Source of the DNA: Antedon mediterranea
Lineage: Eukaryota > Echinodermata > Crinoidea > Comatulida > Antedonidae
Assembly (NCBI RefSeq): GCF_964355755.1
Contig: NC_092675.1
Location: 22,484,412 to 22,548,411, forward strand
DNA: 64,000 nt
Direction of reading: 5' to 3'
Shown: positions 37,736 to 49,200 of the stretch, piece after piece
How positions within the stretch are numbered: the first letter of the stretch is position 1
Layout: every line of letters begins with the position of its first letter
Made by a program: the position numbers and the translations under genes
Notes under the pieces: generated by a model
The model's input: only the letters and a program-made list of their open reading frames with translations
Databases searched by the model: none
Told to the model about the DNA's origin: nothing

Positions 37736-40700
37736 AATAGTTTAAAAGTGCGTAAAATGTCGCAATGATAAACAAAATAACACGGAACGTGTAGGCATAA
37801 AAGGGGAAGCCCCGCCATGTAGTCTCAGGTCACACGATCGGCACGCTCTCCAATCATCAGAGAGGAAGCCCCCAACTAATCACTCCGCGGTCGCACTAAC
37901 GTGCTAGCTCTCACCATGGATTAAAGAATAGAAGGATATGCATCGACGGTGACATCAAACGATTTTACAACGCGCTTGCCTATACTAAAGCACTGCTGCC
38001 AATCAAACAAACACGTTCATTGAACTCCGTGTCTCTAACCGCGGCCCTCTGTAAAACGCTGCGAATCAACTGTTACATTTTTTGAGACCAAAACGTAACC
38101 ATGTAGAAATCGTATGCGCAGTCTGAATGTTCTATTGACATGTCTGCGTCGATGATTAATTGATAACAAACATATATTGCTGAATAATTCTGTTTTAGTT
38201 TCATCACAATCGGACTACGAAAAGTTCACTTTCTTACGACTGGTAATTTTAGGTAGTTGGTAATATTAATAAAATATGCCATTTTTATATTTGAATTATC
38301 ATTATTTGCCTGCCATCTTCTGTCATTAAAAATTGCGTTAATCTATAGAATATTAAATTATGCATTTGACCATGTATGTTGTTAGCGTGGCCGGTGTTCA
38401 GACATACAACAATCGTGTTTTTTAATATATGGCTAAGCAGTGGTTTCTTCATAAATCTCCTTAATTATCGATGTGATTATATTTAAACTGTAGTGCCTGG
38501 TGATTGGCTAGTGGTTATGTCATCCACATCACATCCAATCACCGGGCCTAATTGAATGAAAACAGCGATCCCTGATCCGGGATTGGCTGGCTATGTATAG
38601 TTGCGATTCGTTACCTAGCGGTCGTTTTGAAAAGTACACGCAGGGCAAACTTGATCACGAACAAACGAAGTAGGCCTACCTATTATTATTATTCACACAA
38701 GAAGTAAGACAACGGTGAGTATTTAAGATTAGCCTAGGCCTACCTAGGCAGTATCAATGTCGGCAAATCATAGGGTTTACTAGCCCAGTTTAGCCTAGTT
38801 AGTACAAGGCCTGGGCCTAGCTAGGCTAGCATTCTTGCTGATTTTGTAATTTTACAACAAATGAGACAACTAATAGTTATTGTCTCAGATGTAGGGCTAC
38901 TACAGGTCATAAAATGCTACTTTAATCATCATAAAAAAATCATTAGCGTAGATCAATCGCGGCAGAAACCAACATAGTCAATAGTTGACCATCTACAAAC
39001 ATCATGCCACCAAAGAACGCGCGAAAGAAGCGTAGTAGCCAACAAGGTTAAATGTCGTTGCACATGTGCAGTAAACAATATATTAGGCACGCGACCGTTT
39101 CGTTGTTACCATGCGGTTAATTAAACTGTAACATTGTGGGCGGTCCGCGGTCTGTCGGCGAGAGTCAAGGAACCCTTGATCTCACGTCGATGCATATCCT
39201 TCTATTCTTTAATCCATGCTCTCACCAGAGAGAAACCCCCGTAATTACTCCGCCGTTGTCGCACTACAACGCACCATCTGAAGATGGGGAAACCCCGTCG
39301 GAGTTTTACGATGATATCAGTCGCGTTCGAAATCGGTGGCGTTTAATTTTGGTCGCGATAAAATGATGTTATACGATCTAGATTATTTTTACTTTGGTCG
39401 ATGAATATTTATTATTATTAGGCCTATATTAATAATTGATTTTTGTTTTTATTTTACACTGAGGTCTATGATGAGAGAAAGATGTGTGCCTTAAAAATGA
39501 CAATTTGTAAACATAGTTTAAGATTATAGTATAAAGCCTATTATTCAGCATAATGTCATTTAACAGTACATAAATTTAAATGTGAAATATTTTATAGGGA
39601 ACGTAGGCTACGTCTGTGTCTTTTATTTTTTGTATGCAACAAATTAGGTAAAACAATTTATTTATAAACATTCAGTTTACTATTATATACATAGTATTAC
39701 AATGAACATTGATTATAAGCCTGGAAATGCAATCTCATCATTATATCCATTATAAAATTGCATCATATCGCCACTATTATTATGTCGTAAATGATGACGT
39801 GCATGTGTGTATTCGTCGTACGTCCGTGTACGTATTATTCCGTGCCTCTTCACTGCACTGTCTTGTTTATTAAAATTAAATAAACACCCGATATGAGGAT
39901 ATTTATTAGGCATGATAATTAGAATGTTCTATAACCAAAAGGGTTGAAAAGAATTTCTTCAGTAAAATGATCATTCTGCTGTTGAATAAAAAGCGACTCG
40001 CAATCTGAAACATTCTCTGAAACCAATCGGAGCTGCTCCTTCTGGTATCTGTTTCCTTCTCACAGCTGCTACGTCTTTCTGCTGCCCGTCGGGGATTCCC
40101 CTTTTTAAAAAACACGCACACGATAATCATACTGTACGATGGTTTTTCCATGGTCAAAATGTAGCGTTTTAATTTTACTAAAATACCTGCATGTGTAAAA
40201 CGATCATATCGGCGAAGAAATCCCCTTTTTTTTATTTCTTCATTTTGAAAAGTCATAATTAAAATTAAATAACTATAGACACATAACTTGTCAATAAATG
40301 CAAAATGATCAATAAGTAGCCTATATAACATTTATTGTCTTACAACGCTGTTATTGTTTTAACTACTGTAAATATACGAAGGCCTACTATTTATACACTT
40401 ATTATATTATCCTAAAAAATTAGCTGGTATCCACGCGTAGGTTGAAGAAAGATTCGTAATTGTGGCTCTGGTAACTAATTTTAAAATCATATTAAATTAA
40501 CATTTTCGAAACTATAAATCAGGGATAATCTTTTCGAAATCTTTTTAGAACTTTCAAACAAGGGACTATTTTTTAATGATTTTTAAAAAGCACATCACTC
40601 CATTAAAACCTGTAAAATAAAAATTAAAACAAAAATTATGTATATAATAGGATAAACATTATAATGTATACGACATTTAGCGCGACCAAAGTAACAACGC

Positions 40701-40774
40701 AATCGATATCAAACGCAACCGCTATATGATTAAAACAGCGTACTACTAGCGGCGGCACTTCCGAAATAAAACCG

Positions 40775-40926
40775 TGGGCGACTTTGCGATGGGGCGACTT
40801 TGCGTTGGGGCGACTTTGCGATGGGGCGACTTTGCGATGGGGCGAGTTTGTAATGGGGCGACTTTGCGATGGGGCGACTTTGTATTGGGCGACTTTGTAT
40901 GGGGCGACTTTGCGATGGGGCGACTT
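40775..40926 (-). repeat. 16-bp tandem array, right (about 10 copies, inverted)
   Basis: The same unit as 37512-37735 in opposite orientation: GGGGCGACTTTGCGAT repeated, with TTTGTAT and TTTGCGTT variants. It ends GGGGCGACTTGACTGGATCC. Confidence 0.92.
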
Positions 40927-41519
40927 GACTGGATCCCCCTACTAGCTAGGCCTGCTAGGCCTAGCCTAGGAAGGCTAGTTTGACAAGGCAAGAGATGGCC
41001 TACTAGCGTGCGTAGGCCTAGAGGGCCTAACTAGGCTACTTAGACCTTCCTGTAGCTAGGCCTAGGTTAGAGAGAGAGTAAGCTAGTGCCTACCTAGGCA
41101 GGTTAATAATAATTAAAAACGCCCTGCTGCTGGAATTCTGACTGTCTGACTAGGCTGGTGTACATCGTGTTCTAGGCACAGCAGGCTGAGGCTAGGCCCC
41201 TACTAGCCTACTGACTACACAAATGTATTATGACTTATTATGTAATGTATAACTAATTAAATAGAATTGGCTTTCTTTTTGGTCTAGTTCTAGTAGCTAG
41301 CTCGGTAGGCTAGAGTAGTGACCCTCTATTGGTAGTGGTAGGCCTACTACTGTAGACTGTAGTAGGTAGACAAAAAATCTTTCAACTCATTAAAATATTT
41401 TCTCAATTCTGAATCCAACCTCATCATAAATATTTTATTATCAAATACATACTAATACTATTACTAATTTATTTTTAATTTGACTATATTGATTATGTTT
41501 TCAAAGTGAAAAGATAACA

Positions 41520-44500
41520 ATGCAAGGTAGAAGAAATAGTTCATCAGTGATTGGTAAGGCCCAGGAGCTACTCAAACAATCTAGACGCTTTAGTCATGTA
41601 CCGACAGCTACAACCAAAACAAAGGCCAGTACCGATGGTGGATCTGAGCTTGATGTGAGTTTATTACTACGGTTGAGGAGGATTACAAAGCCATTGCTAA
41701 AGCTCAATGTAAACTGTAGAAATTTCATTGCTTTGAAACAAGTATTTCTTGTGCAAAATTTGAATTTTAAACAATAAGATAAAATGCATTATTGTGTAAT
41801 AAATAAATATTCTTGAAAATAAGTCACATATTCATTCTGAACATATAATATAATAGGATGTTAAGAACTCATTGTACTAAGCCTTGGCATTATGTGGTAG
41901 GTTGTCCAGTTCATTTCCATGCGGCCTTATCCTCCCTAGTATTTCAATCAGGTACTTATTTACAGCTGAGTTGACTGGGAGTTGTTCTTATAGGGAACCC
42001 AGTTCTTTCTGTATGAACGTCAAGTGTCTTTACCACATTCACGTTTTATTTTAACAATTTATGGTTTTATTTAGGCATATTTATCCCAACTATCCATGAA
42101 AACATCCGGAACACAAGTTAAAAAATCAAAAGTCGAAGGCCTGAGTGATATCAGCTTAACCACTGATGAAGAAGATGACCCACAGCCGGTCTTGCAGAAT
42201 AGATTTGTTAAGAAGAGCCTTAGTCAGACCTTAGTAAACACTAAGAACACTGGGTCTTCTAAACAGCCTACATCAGAAAATCTAAATAAAACACTACCCA
42301 ACTACAGTTCATCAGCGTTACATAAGGCTGCAGCTTTTAATGCTAAGTATGGCACAAAGAAAAAGTCCGCAATTAAAACATTGGAGAAGGATAAGAGTAC
42401 AATTATTAATTCAACTGACAGTGATGATAATGTAAGTAATTTTTTACATTTTAACATGTTTCTAATGACTCTGGTGACACTGACATTATTGGATCAAACT
42501 TGGGAGTTGGATCCAGGATTTTAAAAAAGGGGTGTAGGGCAAAAAATGCTGAATTTAACCTGGTGTCCTATCTTATTTACTGGGGGCCTGGGCTGTCTCC
42601 CCTTAAATCCAGTTATGAGTTAGTCTAATATACCCTCAACATATATATACTTTTTCTAACCTTAGGATGTGTTTAGATACCTATATAGTAGATAGACAAT
42701 TTTTTTAAGTAACAATGAGAATAATAGTCAATTGTTATTATATATTAGATTGAAGAGCAGAATTTAAGGGAACCAGCTGAAGAAATTAAACCTGTTAAAA
42801 AATTAGCAAAAAAGAAGTACCTGGAGAAAGACAAAGTTAGGTCATCAACACCTAAGAAGAAAGACAACAAGTCATCTTTTCATTCTATCAGAAATTTTAA
42901 TGATAGTGATGATGAAATGCAAGCATTTATCATGAACTTATCACCTGTGACCTCACCTGATATCCCACCCATCAGAAAGAAGCAGGCACTAAAACCAAAG
43001 GATGTACCAAATAAGGTTAGCAGTTTAATGTTTGTCTGTATACAAAATGTCTCAAAAGGTTCTGACCAAACTTTCATTAATAAATTATTATTAGAAATCA
43101 AATATAATATGTTATTATGTATTTCTTTCTGCAGGTTAAAGAAAATGTTGATGTAAATAAAAGCTTTTTAAGGGACAAGAAAGGTAAAGACTATACATTT
43201 TTAAATAATGTTTAATAGTAGTACAGTAGTATAAATAGATTGATAGTTCGAGATGCTTTTTGAATTATTGGAATAGCTCATCAAATCGAAAAAAATGCAC
43301 TTTGGCAGGCAGAAGATTTCTTAAATTAAATGAATAGAATGCAAACTAAAAACAGATTATTCTATATATACTTGTACTGTATTATTATTATATTACTTAT
43401 TTCTTTTACTGAAAAACGTATTTTAATTAAGCACTGCACTTTCAGTGAATGTTTAAATATTATCTATTTTCATAATGTTATTTCAGATAGTGTTAAGAGA
43501 GAAAAGGTGATGGAAAAAGCACCAAGAGAAATAGTAAAAGAGTTATCTTCTTTGTCGTTGGCCTCTAGCATTCACACAATTGAGGATGATGACATGATAG
43601 AGGAGATTAAGACCGAAAGATCTGTACCAAGTCTTAACAAGTTCGCTTATCAGACGATTGATGATCTTCAGCTACCATCAGTTGAAGAGTTTAATACGCC
43701 ATGTAAAAATAATTATGAAAGTGATTTCGAAACTGAAGCAACCGATAAGACTATCTCTGAAATAAAAACTGAAGATGCTGATAGCATAGAGGAATTAGTA
43801 GATACGTATACTGACTCTGTAAAAGAAAGAAAAAGCTATTTATCTGAATCAATATCGTCATCTATTGGTACGCAAACACCTGACAAATCAAAAAGAAAAT
43901 CAGAGAAATCTGAAAATAGAACTAAGGAGCAAGGAAGCTATGGTTACACAGAGGACTTTGATAGTTACTCAAAGCATAGTGGAACCGACTCAGAGGTAGA
44001 AGAGCTTCCAAATGATTCAGCGAGATCAGAGATTTACACCCGTAGTTATACTTCATACTCTGAAACAAGGACTTTAACGGTTACACCAAGAAAGATGAGG
44101 AGGAGTCAACCCAGAAATCCAGGTATTGATGTTGGAACACAAGTAGCCGAGGGAGATATACGCCACCAACGAAATGCTGGTAAGATTAGTTTTTAACTAC
44201 ACTTTTTTGTATTGTTTGACTTTGGCTATCAGCTGAATTGACCATAAAAAATATGTCTATAAATAAGAAATTCAGTATAATAAATGGGGCTTTAACAGAC
44301 AGTGCTCATTCACTAAATTATTATATCAATTTAATCACATCAAGCCAAATAATAATCATTGTCCAAAAATAGAGAAGTATTCCCCTAATATTTGAATGAG
44401 GCTGTCTCTTCTTTGCAGTCCAATATAATTTTGTCAATTTCAGCTATCCAACCTCAACTTAACACATACCGTATCCATCCAGTATTTCTGTGAGCATGTC

Positions 44501-45719
44501 AATGTCTATTTTAACATATTGAACAGTAGAGCTATGATTTTCAGTTAGTATTTGATAAAATGTTTGATTTGGTTATATATAGTGTTTATATTTTTATATT
44601 ATAGTTTGTGTTATCTATTTTTTTATATAGATTCTGAAATCCCAGGCCTCGCCCCGTCAATAGTTGCTGGATTCATGGAACCAAAACTGGTTACAAGCCA
44701 TGTCATTTCAACAGAGGCCTTAGAAGGTATGTTAGTGAAGCATTTATATTGTATACTCTGTAGTGAAATAGGGCAAAGAGACAGAGATCTTTTTATTAGC
44801 ATAGGCATACCCAGCACAAGATACCCACATCTTCTCGGTATTATGCCTTCCTCCATAGCCTCTTTTCTTTTGTCCATCCAACAATCATCAATATCCATAT
44901 TTTTTTAACCTTATCATTTCTGTATACTATTTTGTATTGTTTTGCTATGGTGGAAACTAAATGTCTTTTGAAATGAAATGAAGGAGGAGAGAGTGAGATG
45001 ATAAGTAACGGTAAAGAACCAAACTTCAAATCTTGCCTTTGTTGTTAGCAAAGATTAATAATCAATGAAAAACTCTATAATGAGACAGAGCAGAATATCA
45101 CCTCTTTGTTTTATTATTTTGATACAGCACTTACTGGTTACAGTCCAAGCATTCTTGCAATGAATGACCTTTTGAGGGCACAGCTAATTGGAGCACAGTC
45201 AGCTGTACAGCATATGCAGTATTCCCACCAGCAGTTAGTTGATTCAATCTCACAAGATTATCAGTATACAACACTTGAACAGACCAAACAGGTAAGAAAT
45301 CAATTTAGAGCTTGGTTCTCACTTGGACGCAAGTAATCTGACCAATCACAATTGATGGATTATTTAAGCCTTTGTGTGTTATTGGTCAACTCGCTTGTGT
45401 TGTGCTTACCTCTTTGTGTTGCGTCCTAGTGGGAACCAAGTGTACTTGTAAGATGTAACTAATCATTGAGTTTTGTTATTTTTATTAGTATTGTCAAACA
45501 TACTTGAACATCAATATCATATATACATATCAATATGATTAGCAGTAATAACAACATAATCTTTATTGCATTATATTCAGCCTTACCTACTAAATTCACC
45601 TGAGTTGTAAATAAACTAATTTCTTTTTACAGTATATTAAAATGCATAAGAAATCCAGGCTCACGATGGAAGACGCCCTTAAACAAGTAAAGGAAGAGAT
45701 GGATGAAGGGTATAGGTAG
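41520..45719 (+). CDS. C19orf44: C19orf44-like conserved protein of unknown function
   Basis: Function unknown in any animal. Eight exons: 41520-41654, 42075-42431, 42749-43015, 43135-43183, 43487-44179, 44631-44726, 45128-45291 and 45633-45719; all phases agree and give 615 residues, close to the human protein's length. Most of the chain is low-complexity, rich in Ser, Glu and Lys, with acidic clusters such as LTTDEEDDPQ, and is probably disordered. Three parts recall C19orf44: a GYTEDFDSYS segment, a VGTQ segment, and the C-terminal region starting EPKLVTSHVISTEALEALTG and ending LTMEDALKQVKEEM. The C-terminal ~90 residues look helical, with YTTLEQTKQYIKMHKK before the end. Start: the first ATG of exon 1; no stop lies just upstream in frame, so an earlier coding exon cannot be excluded. 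The gene converges on the ST8Sia gene, 579 bp away. Confidence 0.8.
45309..45441. mobile_element. Palindromic MITE, family A (copy 3, last intron of the C19orf44-like gene)
   Basis: Left GCTTGGTTCTCACTTGGACG and right GCGTCCTAGTGGGAACCAAG. It begins about 18 bp after the donor at 45292, so it occupies much of the 340-bp final intron. Confidence 0.8.
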
Positions 45720-45910
45720 CATTAAGGAAATGCCAAGGGCTTAGCAGTATGTACCCTTTGTTTGTCAGTTAACATTCTATCGATGATATTAATTTGATAT
45801 ACATAATTTTTTTGAACAATTCATTGTTTCAGACTCGCAATGTCCATGTCGGTAATGCATGTATTACCATTCATAAAAGTATATATACAGTACATTGCAG
45901 ATTTAGAGTA

Positions 45911-45916
45911 AATAAA
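45911..45916 (+). promoter_or_regulatory. Polyadenylation signal, candidate for the C19orf44-like gene
   Basis: AATAAA in GAGTAAATAAAGTTCC, 192 bp after the stop. The remaining 380 bp to the ST8Sia stop (about 45917-46297) hold an (AT)n run near 46155 and nothing else identified. Confidence 0.45.
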
Positions 45917-46297
45917 GTTCCTGCATAAAGCAACCAATCATCACAACAGATACATACCTCATGCTGTATGGAGACTGCTTAGTGGAAAATATAAATGTTA
46001 AACTTAATTGCACATAAAATATAGACAGTTATGTTACAGTGCAAAGTCCTGATGATCTCCATCCTTTAAACATAACTCTATGTGTATATATAAACACCAC
46101 TGGCACAGAACAGATTCTAAACTGCCTGGTGATATACTGAAAATTTACTAATATTATATATATATATATCAATGCCTTCTCTCCACATAGAGAATATGGT
46201 CTAGAGAGTATAGTGTATACTGAAGTAAACACCTTCTCCCTCCCCTCAATCCAACCCTACCAGTTGAAGTAGAAACAATTTTAGAAACCATTTTTCA

Positions 46298-49200
46298 TTA
46301 TTGACATTTACCAATGTGTAACTTCAGAACACCATTCATGTGCATTTGCCAGAGTATCTGAAACTCTGATGTCATATTGTGCTTCTTGGCCCATGGAAGG
46401 TGCTCATAATAATGATATTGTACGTCATGTGTCTCTGGGTAGTATTGTTTATTAAATGGCCAGAAACCAAATAAATGAACTTCATTGCACAGATCCAAAG
46501 CTGTTGTTGTTAAATAGAATCCTATAAAAAAAATGTTAAAAAATTATACAAAATTAAATAATACGATTTTAAATGATATTAAGTTAAGTTGGTTGTCCAT
46601 GCGTAATTTTTTAGCCTCTAGTTTTTCTAGACAATTTATATTTTCTTGTACAAAAATTGTTTGCTTTGTGTTTGGGAATATCGGATTCAACATAGACCAG
46701 AGAGTGATGGTGTAATAATACATCGTACTAGCATGTGATTGAGTTCGAACCTGTTTGTGCCTTTGTATCCTTATGCATGATGCCTTACTCATTGCCTCGT
46801 TCTTCGGACAACAAGAGGCGGTTCCATGTGTAATAAAATAATTTACCTGTTGATGGCCATGTCTGTAAACCTTGTTTTGTCCAAAACCTCCAGATAGCTT
46901 TAAAGTGTTCTGGATGACCAAACACAAGTTTTGAATTTGACGTCCGATGGTGATAAAAGGCCCTAAAAACTGTTTTTGTCCAATAATTATCACCAAAGGC
47001 AGGTATCCATATTAAACCTTTATACTTGGAAGTATCTTCACGAAAATCACTTATATTTTGCTGCCTATCAAATGTATTATACCTAAAAACAATTATATAT
47101 TTATCAAGAACTGAAATTGATACAAAAAAACACTGACTTTTATTCAAATGCGATTGAAAATATCAAAAAAGAAAAGACAAGATAATTCCAACAATTCAAA
47201 TAGTTACATGGAACTAAGAAAATGTGAGTAATGTAAGACAGTGGAACCGTAATCCATAGCCATAACATCGGCAAGGGTTCGAGGCTCACTCGCTCAATGG
47301 TTCCGGTGGTTGAACAAAGTCTTCTCTATAAACCGTAGGTCCAGTGTATGCATATTGCTCGTGTGCACTTTAAAGAACCTAGTACATCTTTCGAGACGAG
47401 TAGGGCGTTCCCCGGTGTACTAATTCACACACACTTTCATGGACAGATGTAATGGTGCCGTAGTTGGCTGCCAATGACACGATGTAACCCTTAGGGGAGA
47501 AGAATGTTGTTGAGATAAGTCCACAGCGCTCTAATCTTCATGAAATAGCGCTAAATGAATGTCACATTATATTACAAAATGTCATTAAAGCATTTGAGAA
47601 ATCTTTAAATGTGAAATCCTTACCTGTTTTTCAGTAGACTTGGATTCATGGTGGTGAAATGCATCTGGTATCCTGCATCATTTCCAAACTGTTTTACTGG
47701 AGCCATGTTACACCTAATAAGTAAATACAATGTTTATTTGTATTGTTTGACAGTTTGCATGGCGAAATCAAATGTTGATATAAAGTTTGCGGTACACCAC
47801 GTATATTAGTTCTGAAAAGAACTGTTGAGTTTCTCAATGCTTTTCTCACTCCTGAGGACGATCAAAGCATATTGATGAAACGTCTAGAACTAATATACGT
47901 GGTGTACTGCAAACTTTATATCAACAATATTTATTTATTTTACAATAATTATAAGTTGTTTTCTTATATTATATATTAATAAACAATGAAAGCACAATTT
48001 GTTTTTACAATATTTAAGTTATTAAATATGATTTAATAATTATATAATTATTCCAAAAATTAAATGAATTAATGTAAATTCAGTAGCATTGCCAGTAGTA
48101 CTGTCCGTAATAGCAACACAAAATACAAACATACACAGAAGATACTCTACATAACAAAGGATTTGGATGATGTTTTGTGGACAAAACTTTTGATAAATCC
48201 TACAAGGTATTGCGCCCTCTACATCGTCACCAGTTTTGGTTCGTTATTATAATTTGTTGCAGAAAAAAACTCCCTGGATGCAGCATATGATATTTACAGT
48301 GTATTCTTTGTGAAGCTGGGAAACAACCTGTACTGACTACAATTCAACTACTGCTAATTGTGAATGTTGAATGTGTTATACTTTATAACAAAATATAGTA
48401 TAGTTGGCGTTTGTTTTACAATAAAAAAATAAATACGATACCTAAATACGTAATCACTTTTATCTATTTCTGAACCACATTTACTGTCTTGCAAAATACC
48501 ACTGTTACCAATTACACTGCATCGTTTGAAATGTTTCCCCACTAACGGTGACCTCTGAAAAAAATAAGAAGAATTTTGTGACATTTTTAGAAAATTGTAG
48601 GCCTAGCTGTTGTGGAATTTTAAAAAAATGCGCTCGACTTTTAAGTGAGAAATATGATCGGGTAATGTACGTTATTATGCGATTAAAAGTTACGTAAACA
48701 CGGTCATTTCTCTATCAGAGTTCTAAATCTTACGGTTTAGCTTCATAATAATAGCTTCTTCTGCGTTTGATCGCAAAAAGTGACCATTTAAACTTACTAG
48801 TTGTACATCTGAATTGGAGTTAACGACACACAGTATGATCATACGAGCCCTTAGGTCGGTTGTATCCCGGACATGACTCGGGTCAGCTTAACTCCGTTTT
48901 ATGCACCCTTAACTCTTTTTTAAAAACCATATTAAATGAGAGGGTGATCCATCCAGCAATTGCTGATCATTAGGGACTGTCAGAGGTTCACAAGACAAAC
49001 ATATACACAAGATGCTCTACATGAACAAAGTCTTATTACAAGTCTTTTAGTGTGGAGTTGTAATTTTGTCCTTAGAAAAAATCCTGACATGTGACGGGAC
49101 TTGAACCAAAGCAAAGGAATTATGTTAAACACTAGAGTGTATTGTATTAACTTACATCTGGTAAAACGTTTAATAATTTTTTATTCACCACGAAAAACTT

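Larger units (their letters stand above)
37465..40970. mobile_element. ~3.4-kb element with array-containing terminal inverted repeats
   Basis: The left end reads CTACTAGGGATGCTAGTCAA leading into AGTCGCCCC. The right end, complemented, reads CTAGTAGGGGGATCCAGTCA leading into AGTCGCCCC. Inside each end is an array of a 16-bp unit in opposite orientation. The interior (37740-40770) has no transposase. It contains a direct near-repeat (CAGAGAG, then CCCCC, CACTCCGC and GTCGCAC words near 37857 and 39228) and an inverted copy (ATGGATTAAAGAATAGAAGG near 37917 against its complement near 39200). Element identity is inference from the inverted ends; no target duplication was recognised. Confidence 0.6.
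33904..41519. other. Intergenic region between CAMLG and the C19orf44-like gene
   Basis: After the CAMLG 3' UTR come a ~0.8-kb TIR element (34648-35428), a diverged fragment of the 1-kb foldback family (35650-35800), a hammerhead ribozyme (36331-36375) and the ~3.4-kb element with array-bearing inverted ends (37465-40970). From about 40935 to 41360 the sequence is crowded with CTAGGCCTA-type words. A minus-strand ORF of 141 codons at 39906-40331 has no recognisable domain. Nothing else is supported. Confidence 0.6.

Noticed and set aside
37488-37818. Overlapping ORFs on both strands with repeated GDFAMGRLC or SRPIAKSPH peptides
   Set aside because: Products of the stop-free 16-bp array; the mirrored array at 40746-40991 gives the same peptides.
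39004-39050. Possible first exon encoding MPPKNARKKRSSQQ before a GT
   Set aside because: The composition looks coding, but there is no partner exon in phase and it lies inside the array-ended element. Too little support.
39906-40331. 141-codon minus-strand ORF
   Set aside because: No recognisable domain, AT-rich codons, no splice partners; may be chance or a relic in the 3.4-kb element.
43330-43486. 5' part of the 288-codon ORF as coding sequence
   Set aside because: Hydrophobic, AT-rich intron sequence; the exon begins at an acceptor at 43487 with the phase required by the preceding exon.
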